Below the pieces are notes generated by a model that did not search any database, was not told the DNA's origin, and was given only the letters and a program-made list of their open reading frames with translations. 64,000 nt of DNA from Lumbricus terrestris (taxonomy: Eukaryota; Annelida; Clitellata; Crassiclitellata; Lumbricidae), in the NCBI GenBank assembly GCA_949752735.1, contig OX457050.1:38850510-38914509 (forward strand), given 5' to 3'. How positions within the stretch are numbered: position 1 is the stretch's first letter; the number at the start of each line of letters is the position of its first letter. A program made the position numbers and the translations under genes. Below, in pieces: positions 1 to 11,275 of the stretch.

Positions 1-430
1 CTGAGGTATTGCAGCATCATCAGAAGCTGGATGAGCATATTAATTAACAGAAGTGCAAGTTGGACTAGCAAGGAAATCATGGTTTTATGCTAAATTGTAA
101 CCGTAAAACTAGAGGCTGGATGAACGATCAAAATATTTTTAGGCAATCCTCCGAAGTCCGGTCCCAAATTATTTCACAGCATTTGTGTGACCGTCACTTT
201 ACAAACCATTCACATCAGAAACCACCACCACCACCACCAGCAGTAAGCATTGGATAAGCATATCCATGTGATAAGCCATGCGAAATAATTTGGGACCGAA
301 CTTCGGAGGATGCCTATTTTTTAGTTGAAGAAAGAGTTGGATGAATAACGGAACTGCGATATAGCAGAATTAAAAGTTGGATGAGCGATGAAAAAATCAC
401 TAAAACATGTTTTAAACAATTTTACGATAC
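1..430. repeat. Degenerate GAAGCTGGAT minisatellite with a small MITE inside
   Basis: Decayed units of the window-wide minisatellite are readable (AGAAGCTGGATGAGC near 24, GAGGCTGGATGAACG near 112, AGAGTTGGATGAATAACG near 331, AAAAGTTGGATGAGCG near 371). The 142-314 element splits the array. No gene is visible. Confidence 0.6.
142..314. mobile_element. Short MITE, TIR GGCAATCCTCCGAAG, 8-bp duplication
   Basis: The ends are inverted repeats of about 33 bp, GGCAATCCTCCGAAGTCCGG on the left and the complement of GGCATCCTCCGAAGTTCGG on the right, each continuing to CCCAAATTATTTC. Flanks are TATTTTTA (134-141) and TATTTTTT (315-322), a TSD with one mismatch. The interior of about 100 bp holds a short (CCA)n run and no coding capacity. 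Confidence 0.75.
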
Positions 431-435
431 TGTAC

Positions 436-1195
436 GGCCCGGGATTCTGGTGAATGCATACGGCACCAATAGCAGCCTACAAAGCATGTCCGCCCAACAG
501 GGGGTCGAACTCGTGGCATACCTGGGAACGGCGGTCCCAAATTATAACATTAAATAAATCAACCTGACGTGTCGTAATAGCGCGGTGTATAGGATGGGCG
601 CATAGAAACGATGTTTCTTTTGCACTCCACACTTAAAAAACGACCAGCAGACCTCCAGCGTCACAAGCTGTTTGTAATGCTGCACTACCACGCTTGAGAA
701 ATAGAAGCTGGATGAAGACCTTTTGCAGATGAAATAGAGGCTGGATTGATGAAAAAACGCAAGTGAAATAGAAGCTGGATTGACGAAAATAACGCTTGAG
801 AAATAGAAGCTGGATGAAGACCCTTTATAGGTGAAATGCAGGCTGGATTGATGAAAAACGCAAGAGAATTGGAATCTGGATGAAGGTTCTTCTACAGGTG
901 AAATAGTAGCTGGATTGACGAAAATAACGCATGAGAAATAGAAGCTGGATTGACGAAAATAACGCTTGAGAAATAGAAGCTGGATGAAGATATTTTTACA
1001 TGTGAAATAGAAACTGGATTGACGAAAAAACGCTTAAGAAATGGATGCTGGATGAAAAACCCACACTTTTTGCCCATACAAAACTCCGCACTATCGATTT
1101 ATGGAATTTTATAATTTGGGACCGCCGTTCCCAGGTATGCCGAACTCGTTACCTCTTGCTCTCTACGCCAGAGTGTTATGCATTATCTACCTAAG
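436..1195 (-). mobile_element. tRNA-derived SINE fragment, split by the 515-1141 insertion
   Basis: Read on the minus strand, 1195-1142 followed by 514-436 matches the SINE at 19926-20152: a tRNA-like head, a B-box-like GAGTTCGACC, then TTGGGCGGA and TTTGTAGGCTGC. The 627-bp element at 515-1141 interrupts it inside the B-box region and duplicates GAACTCGT. The SINE was therefore there first. Confidence 0.7.
515..1141. mobile_element. Non-autonomous TIR element carrying the minisatellite, TSD GAACTCGT
   Basis: Both ends read GGCATACCTGGGAACGGCGG inward, then TCCCAAATTATAA, an inverted repeat of about 33 bp. The flanks at 507-514 and 1142-1149 are identical, GAACTCGT. The centre (about 695-1060) is a tandem array alternating GAAATAGAAGCTGGATTGACG and GAAATAGAAGCTGGATGAAG units of 33-38 bp. 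There is no transposase, so mobility would depend on an enzyme supplied in trans. The superfamily is unresolved; an 8-bp duplication fits hAT, P or Merlin. Confidence 0.88.
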
Positions 1196-1802
1196 AGAGA
1201 ATTATACGCAAATTTCTAACTGTTAAATTCCGTAACAGCCTCGCATTGTAGAGTGTCAGCGAACAATTAGACACAAACATAAAAATTAAGAGCTGGCCAG
1301 CTATAGAATAAAAAATCGAGTTTAAACAGAAATCGGACTTCACATTCCATTCATACAAAATGGCGGCAAATCTAGACGAGCGTTCATCCGAGGCATGATG
1401 TAGGAAATAGGATGGTGACCTCACTCACCTCTCGAAATTGACTAATTTAATTACATTCGCCAGATGGCAGCGGTGGCGCCGTTAGGCCGGCTTTATCCAT
1501 TACATGTATAGTTAACGCATATGCTCGTACGCTTTTTAAGCACTTGAATGTTATTACTGGTAAAATATTACTCCTTCTGATACGTCTTTACCACATTTGA
1601 ACTAGTATTTTGTCACTAAACCAGTATCCTATCGCTAATGTACCATATATACACTAAACAGTACAACCACAGACTACCTTCACCTTTCTTATATTAATTA
1701 TTGCAGACGTGATCATAAATGCAGACTCGTTAGAAATCTACTAATCCTGCTCGGTACAAAATATTTAAGCAAGGTACCGCTATAGTTCCATTCCAGTACA
1801 AC
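1196..1802. other. Non-genic spacer with a copy of the ATGGCG/CCATCT module
   Basis: No gene is supported. At 1357-1367 AAAATGGCGGC matches the YY1 consensus, and at 1459-1471 CGCCAGATGGCAG resembles a CTCF core. The same pair recurs at similar spacing elsewhere in the window. The rest (1472-1802) is unassigned AT-rich DNA. Confidence 0.45.
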
Positions 1803-2185
1803 AGGGCTTAAAGTGTGGCTGGACGGTCATGGACGGCGTCCATGCACTTATTTTAAAATCTGAACGCCGTCCAGCCACTTATTGGCCAGCAATGACTGGA
1901 AAGGTAAGGGGCGTCCAGGCACATCTTTTGGAAAGGTAAGGGGCGTCCATGCACTTATTTTTCCCACACTTCAAGCTCTGCAGTACAATACAGTACTACA
2001 CAGTACCCAGTGTTTAAGGTGAGGGGAAAATAAGTGCCTGGACGCCCCTTGCCTTTCCAAAAGAAGTGCCTGGACGCCTCTTACCTTTCCAGACTGTGCT
2101 GTCCAATAAGTGGCAAGACTGTGCTCAGATTTTAAAATAAGTGCATGGAAGCCGTCCATGACCGCCAAGGCACACTTTAAGCCCT
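1803..2185. repeat. Near-full-length hairpin (MITE-like palindrome)
   Basis: The left arm starts AGGGCTTAAAGTGTGGCTGG and the right arm ends CACACTTTAAGCCCT. The arms extend about 170 bp with mismatches and share AAAATAAGTGC, GGACGCCCCTT and ACCTTTCC blocks. CAGTAC-rich DNA lies at the centre and in both flanks, so no clean duplication can be assigned. Confidence 0.75.
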
Positions 2186-2289
2186 CGCAGTACCAATAAA
2201 TACAGTATAATGAGTGCAGTATTAGCCTACTATCACAGCATGACTACAATATTGGAAATGTAAATGTAGATTAATTAGACCTTCAAGGC

Positions 2290-3060
2290 TACAAGTACAG
2301 CAACAATCTGTCTGTCCGTGTCTGTCTGCGTGTCAAAGACTCTGCCTGTTCATTCTTTTCTACAGTCCATATCTTTCTGTGTATATCTATGTCTGTCTGC
2401 CTGCCTATGGCTGTCTGTTTATTTCTGTATGTATCCAATCTGTCTGTTTGTGTCTGCCTATATGTCTATATGTCTGTCTGTTTGTCTGTCTGTCTATGGC
2501 CCTGTATGCCTATGTCAGTTTTTCTGTCGATGTCTGTATGTGTCTGTCTTTCTATGTCTGTCTGTCTGTATGTCTGCATGTAAGTATGTCTGTTTATGAC
2601 CATGTATGCCTATGTTAGTTTTTCTGTTGACGTCTGTATGCGTCCGTCTTTCTATGTCTGGTTGTCCAGGTATGTCTGTCTGCCTATGTCTGTCAGCTTG
2701 TCTCCCTATGTCTGTCAGTCTGTATGTCACTGTCTGCCTGTCTATGTCTGTGTCTATCTGCTTATGGCTATGCATGCGTGTCCGTCTATGTCCGTATGTG
2801 TCTGTCTGTGTTTGTCTAAATCTGCCTGTCTGTGTCTCTGCCTTCTCATGTCTGTCTGCATTTGTCTGTAGAGGTATGTGTCTGCCTATGTGTGTCTATG
2901 TATGTTTTTCTGTTTGTCTTTCTATATGTCTATCTGTATGTATATGAGTGTATGTCTAACGCTAATGCCCGTCTGTGTCTGTCTTGGCCTGTCTATGTCT
3001 GTTTGCGTTTCTTTATGTCTGAGTCTACATCTGTTTGTCTGTGCTCGTCTATCTGTTTTC
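2290..3060. repeat. Imperfect TGTC/TATG tetranucleotide microsatellite
   Basis: About 770 bp of degenerate TGTCTGTC and TATGTCTG. Long Cys/Val/Ser frames here arise only from the repeat and are not genes. Confidence 0.9.
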
Positions 3061-3062
3061 AG

Positions 3063-3425
3063 TAAGTAGCAATAATTACATACACAAACAAACGCATAAT
3101 TATATGCACAACTACGCACATACGCTTACACATACATAAAAACACACAAACATTCACACATACCCACACATGCACACACCTGTACACACATACACGCATA
3201 CAAACACATACACACAGACATATATACACACACATATGCACACCCATACACACACACAAGCACGTATACAAACATAGCCTACTCGCATATGCGCACGCAT
3301 ATGCACACATGCACGCACACCTACACATACGGTCACACATAAAGGCACATGCGCACACGCATACACATACACACATGCATGCATATACACATACAGACAC
3401 ACACAGACACGCACAAACACACACC
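3063..3425. repeat. CA-rich (ACAC/ACAT) microsatellite
   Basis: About 360 bp of ACACAC, CATACA and CACGCA follow directly on the pyrimidine-rich tract at 2290-3060, so the repeat polarity switches near 3060. It ends where a SINE fragment begins. Confidence 0.88.
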
Positions 3426-3436
3426 ACACACAAGAA

Positions 3437-3527
3437 AATTGGGTGCTTCGGTGTGAAACTCCTGTGCAGTGTCCGCGCTGTAGTCGGGAGCGCCTCTGAG
3501 TAGTGAGCTTGAAGTGGCGCTAAGGAA
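3437..3527 (+). mobile_element. 3' fragment of the CORE-like SINE
   Basis: The block GGTGTGAAACTCC, CAGTGTCCGC, GGGAGCGCCTCTGAGTAG and CTTGAAGTGGCGCTA matches the 3' half of the SINE at 27890-28115. The tRNA head is missing. An AAATAAAATA-rich tail follows. Confidence 0.7.
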
Positions 3528-4385
3528 ATGAAAATAAATAAGATAAAATAAATAATATAAAATAAAATGTCACATAGCGTGCAGCACTCATTTCAAACGA
3601 TTTCAAACATCGTCCGTTTAAACCTGTATCAAACACCGCCGATGCGCCAGCCTAGTAGCGACTCGAGCGACACCATCGACAGAAAAAGATTCTAGCCAAA
3701 ATCAATACACACGATAGATAGGAAGTGCGGTCACCATCGTATTTCTTACATCGTGATCCGAAGTAAAAGCCGGGTTGAGAAGGAAATATCGAGCCATCTG
3801 GTGAATACTTTAGGTACTGAATAAACACACAGGATCAGACGCTGATGATCATCACTATGTTGCATACACCGACATAAAACTAAAATATATTTTTCTTCTC
3901 GTCTTACTAATTGTCGAAAGAAATTGCTATCAAGCTGTCAGAAAGCAAACTATACCTTGCCTACAGTCAAGACTTATCTTTTTTTAAATCACGCCCGGTC
4001 GACATTCTAGAGTCTAGACAAAAGACACACGGTATAATTGTAGGCCCAGCCAATGCAAATCTGGTAAAGAATGAGTTAGGGCGAAGTCCGCACATTAGAA
4101 TGATGTCTCGAAAGGAGAATGTCGACACTGGTCATATTCTATACTGTACAAGACCAAAGTGACTTCATGACTTAGGCTTACGATGGAATTAAAGATGTTT
4201 ATTTCTAAGTCAGTTGGATCAGCTGTTGGTAATAACTTTGAAGATGAAGCCGATGATGAAGTGAGTGAAGCAGATCGTTTATATGTAGAAACTAAGGAAG
4301 CTGATGACAATGGTGTGAATAGGATGCTGATCGACAAAAGATGACGAACCAGCACTCACCTGGTTATTCAAGCCGAGTCTTCTTC
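3528..4385. other. Unassigned spacer
   Basis: No recognisable gene. GCCATCTGGTGAATAC at 3793 is a copy of the CTCF-like motif without a nearby ATGGCG partner. An 83-codon frame at 3911-4162 has no recognisable domain. Confidence 0.3.
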
Positions 4386-4398
4386 TGTTTCTTTCCCA

Positions 4399-4570
4399 AA
4401 GAGATGTGCATGTCAACCAGAGGACGATAAGTCAAGTTGGTGACATTCAGCCAACACGTTCTTCCCGATCATCGGTCTGTCTCATCTCCTCTAGCCTACC
4501 GGTCACAAACCATCTCAAGTTATCCAGCCGATCCACTCAATACAGCGCCACGCCTCTGACGGTGTCAGAG
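4399..4570 (+). pseudogene. CR1/L2-like reverse transcriptase C-terminal fragment
   Basis: The frame contains IQPTRSSRSS, then VTNHLKLSSRSTQYSATPL. This corresponds to the tail found in CR1/L2-like elements (IQPTRSTRSS...LKxSxRS..YxAPxLWN) and in the better preserved minus-strand copy at 47823-48173. It is truncated on both sides. A (GT)n run follows at 4587-4606. Clade assignment is from memory of family motifs. Confidence 0.5.
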
Positions 4571-4734
4571 CCACGCAGTTGTAAATGTGTGTGTGTGTGT
4601 GTGTGTGGTGGACCGATGAGTTTGTCAGAGGGTAACCACGGCACCAAGGTTCGTATGAGTCTTATTGCGGCCCTACTCACCTTCCTCAAGCTCCTCTGTC
4701 CATCGCATCTCAGGTTACCCATTCCAAATTGAAG

Positions 4735-5080
4735 TTACCTCTTAAAGAAGTCTTACCCCGTCTCATCCAATTACCAACCAAGACGACACACGCCTTAGCA
4801 ACAGTACAGCTCCCCCTCTGATATTCTGGCAACTGGACTCGGACCTCCTTTGAACTTCTCATACAGACAATCTTTCTAACGCAGCGCTCGTGAATAAGCT
4901 AGCGCCCCGCGCTTGACTTTCAAGTGGTGCTTTAGAAATTTGGAGTCTGCAAATACGCATAAAGCATAATGTATACTTGTTATTCATTACAGATGTGGGA
5001 CCCGGTCGAAATTCGATTCAGAGTTACTGGCCGAACCAAGCTGATTGGTGCAGAAACTGCTATAATTGCTAATGCCTAAC
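4735..5080. other. Spacer before duplicated segment A
   Basis: Unassigned sequence. Homology to the B locus begins at about 5081 (AAAGACCTAACAATGAATTA) and is not seen before it. Confidence 0.35.
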
Positions 5081-6021
5081 AAAGACCTAACAATGAATTA
5101 CAGTAAACACCTATTCACCCAAACAGGTCAGCCAAACACACAGACACACAGCCACACATACACAAAAACACAGAGACAAACAGTCAGACACAAGCGCACA
5201 CAAATGTATGTTTGTATCTTGACACAGTAATAGCACATCTAATTTATATCACGACAAAGTGTCTTAGTCTTTTCTCAGTCTTCAACTTCATATATTTATT
5301 TTTAATTACAAATCAGCAAAGATCAACAAATAATTCGTCAACTGGAGAAAAGCGGTGGCTAGTACAATGCTCGAGAAATTCCTTCTCAATTTCAAACATT
5401 TCACCGCATATACCACATCCAAACGAATTTTCCACAAATGGTTTTGCATCCTCAGGTGATTCGATGTTGTCAATGAAATCAGATTCTCGATGATGACTTT
5501 TTGGTAGAGCTATTGTCATTTCATTGCAGTCATGAGGCAATTTTCTTTGCATGCGTTCAAATGGTTTATCAATATCATCAGCACTGCACTGAATGAATGG
5601 AACAGATAGATTAGCATTTGATTCATTTTCCAATTTATCATCCTTTCGCTGTATTAACTCATGGCATTTATGCTGTTTAGTTGAAGAACTGCCATTACAA
5701 TAAAGTTCACTGCACATGTGTTGCATCTCATCTGTGTGAGTTCTGTGTTGATTTAAATCAATAAGTGATCTTAGTCCTTTGTCACCAACTTCACAAATGT
5801 ATGGCCTTTCTCCAGTAACGGTTCCCGTATGACGAGTAAGATCACTATCAGGATGGGTTCTCATGTGTCTTTTCAGATTAGCACCATCAGAAAATGATTT
5901 CTGACACAACTTACATTTGTATGGTTTCTCACCAGTATGGGTCCTCGTGTGTTTTTTTAGCTGACCACATTCAGTAAATGATTTCTGACAAACTGGCATT
6001 TGTATGGTTTCTCCCCAGTAT

Positions 6022-8028
6022 TGTCGTGTCCGCCCCCTTGCGCAACGTCGTCACCTAGTCTGGCACTACCACGGGGAGGTAGGGTTTCTCGCTCCCTACT
6101 GACTTCTTTAGGCCTAGCCCCCCTAGGGTTAAACCTGGCCGTTTCTTCACTCACTCTCACTTCCTCCTCCTCCATTTCCTGATTTACCTCATCGACGACG
6201 CTACAAGGAGGGTTGCCCCCACTGGACACGGTTGCTGTCCTGGCAGTGGCAAAGGAGGGCGCTACTGCTCCTTTTAACGTCACTCCAGTAGGCTGTAATG
6301 GGGCCCTTCCCCTCATATCCTCTCTCGGCTCCATTTCCTCGGCTAGTGCTGCTCCCATGAGTGAAGGGGGAAAATCCACATGGCCGCGAAGGAAACCCAA
6401 CCGGTTCAAATCCGAATAGTTAGGCCTAGGCTTACTCTGAAGCCTAGCACTAAACCTATTACCTATCTGATTCCTCTGATTCATTTCTTGTCTTCTTTCA
6501 TTCAACAAAGGTGCCTGGGTATTTAACGGCGCGACAAAAGGTCTTCCTGTAATCATGTCCATTTCATGACCTGGGTTCGATTCCTCCTCCCTTCTTCTCG
6601 ATTCTTTGTAAACTCCTTCCTGGTCTCCCTGTCCCTCTGTCCAATGCACTCTTCCTCTTTCCAACAAGTCTTCAGTCGAAGTGACAGTCGTTTGTATATT
6701 AGGACATCCATCATTCACAACTACATGATCACCCGACATCACCATCATCAATCGCTCCTGTATGTCATTTTGTTCATTCATCGCATCATGCACACTTGTA
6801 ACAATCTCATTCATTCGTTCATTCATGTCATACTCCCGTCCATTTAGTCTTTCATTCATGTCATACACACGTTCATTAGTTTCTCTCTGTTTAGTCTCCA
6901 TATTCTGTTGTCTTTTGTCCATACGGGATAGAGTTGTGCTCATCTGCAACATGAGTTCCTCCATGCTTGACCTAGGCCTAAGTAAGGGCGATGAACTGCG
7001 GCTATTACCTAACCCAAACATTTCTCTCTCTTCTCCTTCAGTTGGCGCACCTAAGTTCTCTATCGACAAATGAGACATACTGCGGTTTAAATATAGCATC
7101 CGCTATTTTTCTTGTTAATAACAAAAGCAATCAAAATGATAGTAGTTTGGAACATTAGCAATGTCTCTTTAAAGTTTAAACTAGGCCTATCTGATACAAT
7201 ATTATTATCGAGCTGAGTTCACTTTCGCTTTCAACCTAATTATAATATTTCCATTCACACAACACACACATCGTAGCCTAAGAAACTCAGCAGTAGCAAT
7301 TATTGGAATTTTATGATGCAGGGTTTTCCCCTCGTATATTTCTAGGTCTATATTATAATACTCAGCTGTTGCGGCTGCGGTGTTCGTTTGTAAACAAGCC
7401 TCCAACTTCTCTCTCTCCCTCAAAGCCTTCCTTGTAGAAACCGAACTCCTGTTCTTTAAAGAATAAAAATCCCTTCCACAGCGTATCTTACAGAATCCAG
7501 AATCTCCGCACAGAATTCCATCGATAACGAAAGCAGTTCCTTTCCTTCCTGGCTTCCGGGCTCCGATCCACAATTACGACTCCAACGAATGCGATCTACA
7601 GTCCGAGGTGCGTCTTACAATGCCTGCGCAACCCGCTGCTGACTCGTATACCTCCAGACAATCATGCTGAAGCTTCAAGAATCGTACCGCAATATACCGG
7701 ACTCCAACGACAAGCATCCAAAAATCGAGAGCGTCCAAACATAGCACGTCGGGCTTTTTATAGGGAGCAAACTGCAGAGTCACTCTTACAAGCAGTTCCT
7801 TCGGCAATCGTTCGTAGTTAAAATGCGCTGTCACTGTTGCTTGCGAAATTCCATCCATATCCCCAGCTCTTCCCCTTCCCAATTCCTAACTCCACATCAA
7901 CAACCCACACATACCTACATATACGCACAGTCACACACACTTACACACACACAGTCATATGCAACTGTAGCAAAGAAAAATATCGCAGGGATGTCGTTAA
8001 ACAATGAAGAAAATACAGATTCTTCACA
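6022..8028 (-). mobile_element. LTR-retrotransposon-derived insertion in gene A, TSD GTAT
   Basis: The insert begins TGTCGTGTCC and ends TTCTTCACA, the TG...CA termini typical of LTRs, and is flanked by GTAT at 6018-6021 and 8029-8032. On the minus strand it holds an LTR/leader-like stretch (about 8028-7100), a gag-like frame (7099-6030) and then a polypurine-like GCAAGGGGGCGG next to the end. No pol region or second LTR is visible, so it is probably a deleted, non-autonomous derivative. A (CA)n stretch lies at 7905-7955. Confidence 0.6.
6030..7099 (-). CDS. Gag-like protein of the inserted retroelement (putative)
   Basis: About 356 codons from ATG 7099 to the insertion edge; the frame then runs into zinc-finger DNA as TGEKPYKCQ and stops. 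The N-terminal part is acidic. Residues 45-120 are highly charged and probably coiled-coil, with the repeat [20 protein letters not shown]. The rest is rich in Arg, Pro and Gln, without a Cys-His zinc knuckle, protease or polymerase motif. It looks like the capsid-type polyprotein start of an LTR retrotransposon, an assignment based on position and composition rather than a recognised family signature. An unrelated host-derived frame is possible. The lack of its own stop suggests the pol region was deleted. Confidence 0.4.
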
Positions 8029-8339
8029 GTATGGGTTCTCATGTGCGCTTTAAGATTACCACCTTCAGTGAATGATTTCTGACACAACTTACATTTGTAT
8101 GGTTTCTCCCCAGTATGGGTTCTCGTGTGCGCTTTAAGACTACCACCTTGAGTAAATGATTTCTGACACAACTTACATTTGTATGGTTTCTCCCCAGCAT
8201 GGATTTTCATGTGCTTTTTCTGGCTACCACATTCAGTAAATGACTTCTGACATAACTGACATTTGTATGCTTTCTCTCTAGCAGGGGTTTCCATATTTAC
8301 AATCAAACGACGCAATCAGAGTTATTATTCCCTCATAAC

Positions 8340-8985
8340 TGACATTTGGAAAGGCTGCTCTCTATTAAGTTTTCTCACTGCAGCTGTCAGATTTCACAAT
8401 GAGTATAAAATTATGATTTCTCAAGTACGGTAACTAATGCAAATACGGTTTTTCCTGAAAATGGATTTCTATGTCTTTGAGAAAAATTTCCAGAATATGC
8501 AACTGGTTCTTAGCACATATTTGCATATAATTTGCATTTTTCTGGAATAAATATCCATTTGAAACATATAATGCAAGTTGTAGATTATTTCTGGTTCAGT
8601 GCATTGAAGTGCTACATTTCTCAAGTTTCATTTCTCATTGCAAACTCTTGTGTAACAAAGTAAACAATTGCCTTCACAGGAAACATGAATTCTTTGGGAA
8701 GAAATATTGAAGCCACATCAATGATTGTAGGTTTACTCAAATGACCACACTGAGAAGTTCTAACATACAGAGCTCTGTTCATCTTCATGCACAGTTTGCA
8801 AAAAGAACTTGTGGCACTTATTAAGAAGAAGAACATGAACATCTTAGTAAGAAACCGTGTTTCAAGATATAAAATATATTTTTATCACCGTTCAAAATGG
8901 AATGCTAATTTCTGTTTCATTAAGGTCAATGAATGAATAGTTGGTCAGTGCATTAAAACAAGCATTAGTTAATATTTATTTCTCA
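8340..8985 (-). promoter_or_regulatory. Conserved 5' flank of zinc-finger gene A
   Basis: Upstream DNA shared with genes B (24300-25063) and D (58540-59330). Recognisable blocks are GTTAGAACTTCTCAGTGTGG, CCTACAATCATTGATG, GGCTTCAATATTTC and CAGAATATGCAACTGG. Copy A lacks a stretch of roughly 110 bp present in B and D. It may be promoter, untranslated exon or both; the sequence does not decide. Confidence 0.5.
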
Positions 8986-9189
8986 ATCATGTCAATATAA
9001 TAAAATATAGCTACCTGGTAAAACTGCAGCTTATGTTGCTAAACTATCTCACTGTCACCAATGCCATACTTGATGCTGATAAATAAGTAGTTTTGGAATG
9101 TCTATGAAACCCTTCATCAAACCAGATTTCACAAGGAATAAACTTTTTTAATTAATGCTAATTCTGCTTAAACAAGAAATATTGCATAA

Positions 9190-9975
9190 ATCCAACTTTA
9201 TTTAACCAGATATTTCTCATCAATCCAACTTCTATCAATACAGGAATCTTTCCATCAAGTCAACTTCTTTTTTCGCAAAACACTTGATTGGTTCAGCTCT
9301 ATTCAGTCAAACCTTGTAATTCATTAGTGGTGGCTTTGATGGAAAATATTGAACTTCAATGGAAGATGGATAGACAAAAGAATATATGGCTAAATTGTGA
9401 TTGAATTTATGGTAAGAATTTTTTCTTAAATAGAATATCGATTGATACAATTTTGTTTTCCTTTAAATAAAGATGGATTGATGAGGAAACGTCAGGTTCT
9501 TGAAGGCGGCCATCTTGAACTTTTAATCTTTTACTCCGGTGCCTGTTCCAAATATTGTTTGAAGCCTGTATACTCTATGCTCCATATCGCATGATTTACA
9601 ATTTCTTCTTACTTACTAATATCAAATACGGCATTGAAGACATTGAAATAATTCAGCAAAGGATAACCTATCGTTTAACCGAAATAAAATATAAAAAAAT
9701 TGACTGGTGCAGGATAATTATTTTTCGACAATCCGCAACTTTGGCAAAAATCATTATCATCAACCAGGCTTCTATTTATGCAAGAATTCATATAATTAAT
9801 CCAGCTTCTATTCCACAATCACTGCTTTTTCTCTGGATCCAATTTCCATTTAAATAACAATATTTCTATTCAATCCAGCTCAAATTTGAGCAATTTGTTT
9901 TCATAAATCCCATTTCTATATGGAGCAAAAAAATCATTTTCATCGAACCGATTTCTATTCAGCAAGAATTTGTTG
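9190..9975. repeat. Minisatellite array, CCAGCTTC orientation
   Basis: Diverged units such as AATCCAACTTCTATTTA, CATCAATCCAACTTC and AATCCAGCTTCTATTCC recur through this AT-rich stretch with unrelated DNA between (9300-9700). A right-hand TIR end of the GGTAATCT type follows. Confidence 0.6.
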
Positions 9976-9984
9976 TTGTTGTTG

Positions 9985-10049
9985 CATGCTATCAACCCTG
10001 AATCCCATGCAATGGCGAATAATTTATTCCGCTAAAACGGCAGATTACC
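9985..10049. mobile_element. Right end of a GGTAATCT-type TIR element
   Basis: CCATGCAATGGCGAATAA followed by CCGCTAAAACGGCAGATTACC matches the right terminus of the complete element 46821-47208. No left end was found, so this copy is truncated or its start is too diverged. Confidence 0.6.
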
Positions 10050-10079
10050 AAGCAACACAATAACTATACGGCTTAACTA

Positions 10080-10495
10080 CAACCTCTGAATAACAGAATC
10101 GTGTTATTCAGACGGTCGTCGCTTAACCCAGGTTATACGTAACTGTTATCAGTTCATTACATGAAACTGAATATAACGAAAAAAAATGGCTTCTTGGTCT
10201 GGATGACTTTAAACTGTAATTTCCTAGACACAACTTTAACTTCAAACCATTCAATGATCAACACCAACAATGAGCGACATTTGCATTGCAAGCTTAAGAC
10301 AAAACTGTGTGAAATGAATGATAAGAAATGACCCGTTGTTGTATTCTCAATTGTATAATATTATAAACGACAATTTGACTTCTACATCCATCCGTACAAA
10401 ATGGCGAGCGATACTAAATGCGTGTTTTTCGCGCAATGAAAGCTGGCGCCATAAAGTATGACTCCGCCATCTAGCGAATATTATATTCTATATAT
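10080..10495 (+). repeat. Dispersed repeat with ATGGCG and CCATCTAG motifs
   Basis: Shares blocks with 19050-21720, 47240-47620 and, reversed, 48420-50140: TGGCTTCTTGGTCTG, AACACCAACAATGAGCGA, AATGATAAGAAATGACC, CCGTACAAAATGGCGAGCGA and CCGCCATCTAGCGAATA. No open frame is conserved among copies. Confidence 0.6.
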
Positions 10496-10754
10496 CCACA
10501 TAATATTTATTCTACACTAATCTATGTAGATTGACTGTACAATCAAATGGCTTTCTTTTTATGACAAAATAATATTATGTACTAAGGAGTATAAGCATTG
10601 CTTGGTGTTGTTGCTCACAATTTTTAAAGTTTGAGATTTGTGTCAACTTAATAGGACTAAAATATGTTACAGTTACGATCAAAATCCAAACAATTTGAAA
10701 AGCGGTTTCCAGTTCACAGAAACGGTAGAACAGCTAGATAATAGCATAATGTAA

Positions 10755-11275
10755 CCGTGTATCCTAACGTCGTAAATTATTTTCACGCCTATTACAATGG
10801 CTCAAAAAGCGCCGTTAGTTGTTCCTAGCAGCTTCCATTTTGATAACTTCCTCTCACGAGATCGTTAGCCTATCAAGAATTGACAACGTGGGATCTTGAT
10901 GGGTTACCCCCACCAATTCATGAATAATAATAATAATACAATTTACGACCGTCAAATCCTTCGTTGCGACCTCACCAGAAAGTGATTCGTTAGCATGAGC
11001 TCATGAAGTATAAGCTTACACTTATTTTCACGCCTATTAGGCCTACAATGGCTCAAAAAGCGCCGTAAGTTGTTCATGGCCAAATACACCGACGATACTT
11101 ACCTGTTGGTACCAGCTATCAAGAGCGATACGATTAGGGAAGAACTTGATCATGTAACAGAGTGGGCCAAACGCTGCAACTTGACTCTCAATCAAAGAAA
11201 GACTCAGGAGATGGTTGTTCACCGTCCGGGACGCATTTAATGAATGTACACATGGAATTTGATCCAAGGGTGTCA
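10755..11275. mobile_element. Left-end fragments of the GTGTAT-type TIR family
   Basis: GTAACCGTGTATCCTAACG, CGTAAATTATTTTCACGCC and CAATGGCTCAAAAAGCGCCG match the ends at 31012, 31110 and, reversed, 36701. The CACGCCTATT...AAAAAGCGCCGT block recurs at about 11029. An (AAT)n run lies at 10925-10938. No partner end is visible. Confidence 0.5.

Larger units (their letters stand above)
5313..8294 (-). pseudogene. C2H2 zinc-finger gene A, broken by insertion and frameshift
   Basis: The ancestral gene starts at ATG 8294 (METPAREKAYKC, Kozak-like AATATGG, same start as gene B). Three fingers follow to 8033, each CxLCQKSFxxxxxLKxHxxxH. A 2,007-bp insertion (6022-8028) then interrupts the HTGEKPY linker. 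Finger 4 resumes at about 6017 but lacks one base in the CQLCQK stretch, shifting the frame. After finger 5 comes a degenerate finger (YICEVGDKG, second Cys lost), an acidic tail of about 100 residues and a terminal C-x2-C-x12-H-x3-H module ([18 protein letters not shown]). The stop is at 5313. C2H2 arrays usually bind DNA in the nucleus; this copy cannot encode the full protein. An AATAAA-like site lies just past the stop. Sister copy: B at 22986-24257. Confidence 0.88.

Noticed and set aside
1803..2185. A CAGTAC target duplication for the hairpin
   Set aside because: CAGTAC occurs in both flanks but does not abut the ends and is also frequent inside the hairpin.
2290..3425. Long Cys/Val/Ser and His/Thr-rich frames on both strands
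   Set aside because: They are translations of tetranucleotide and CA microsatellites and exist in several frames at once.
6210..7073. Plus-strand frames opposite the gag-like frame
   Set aside because: Antisense shadows; the minus-strand frame is longer, with coiled-coil composition and a sensible start.
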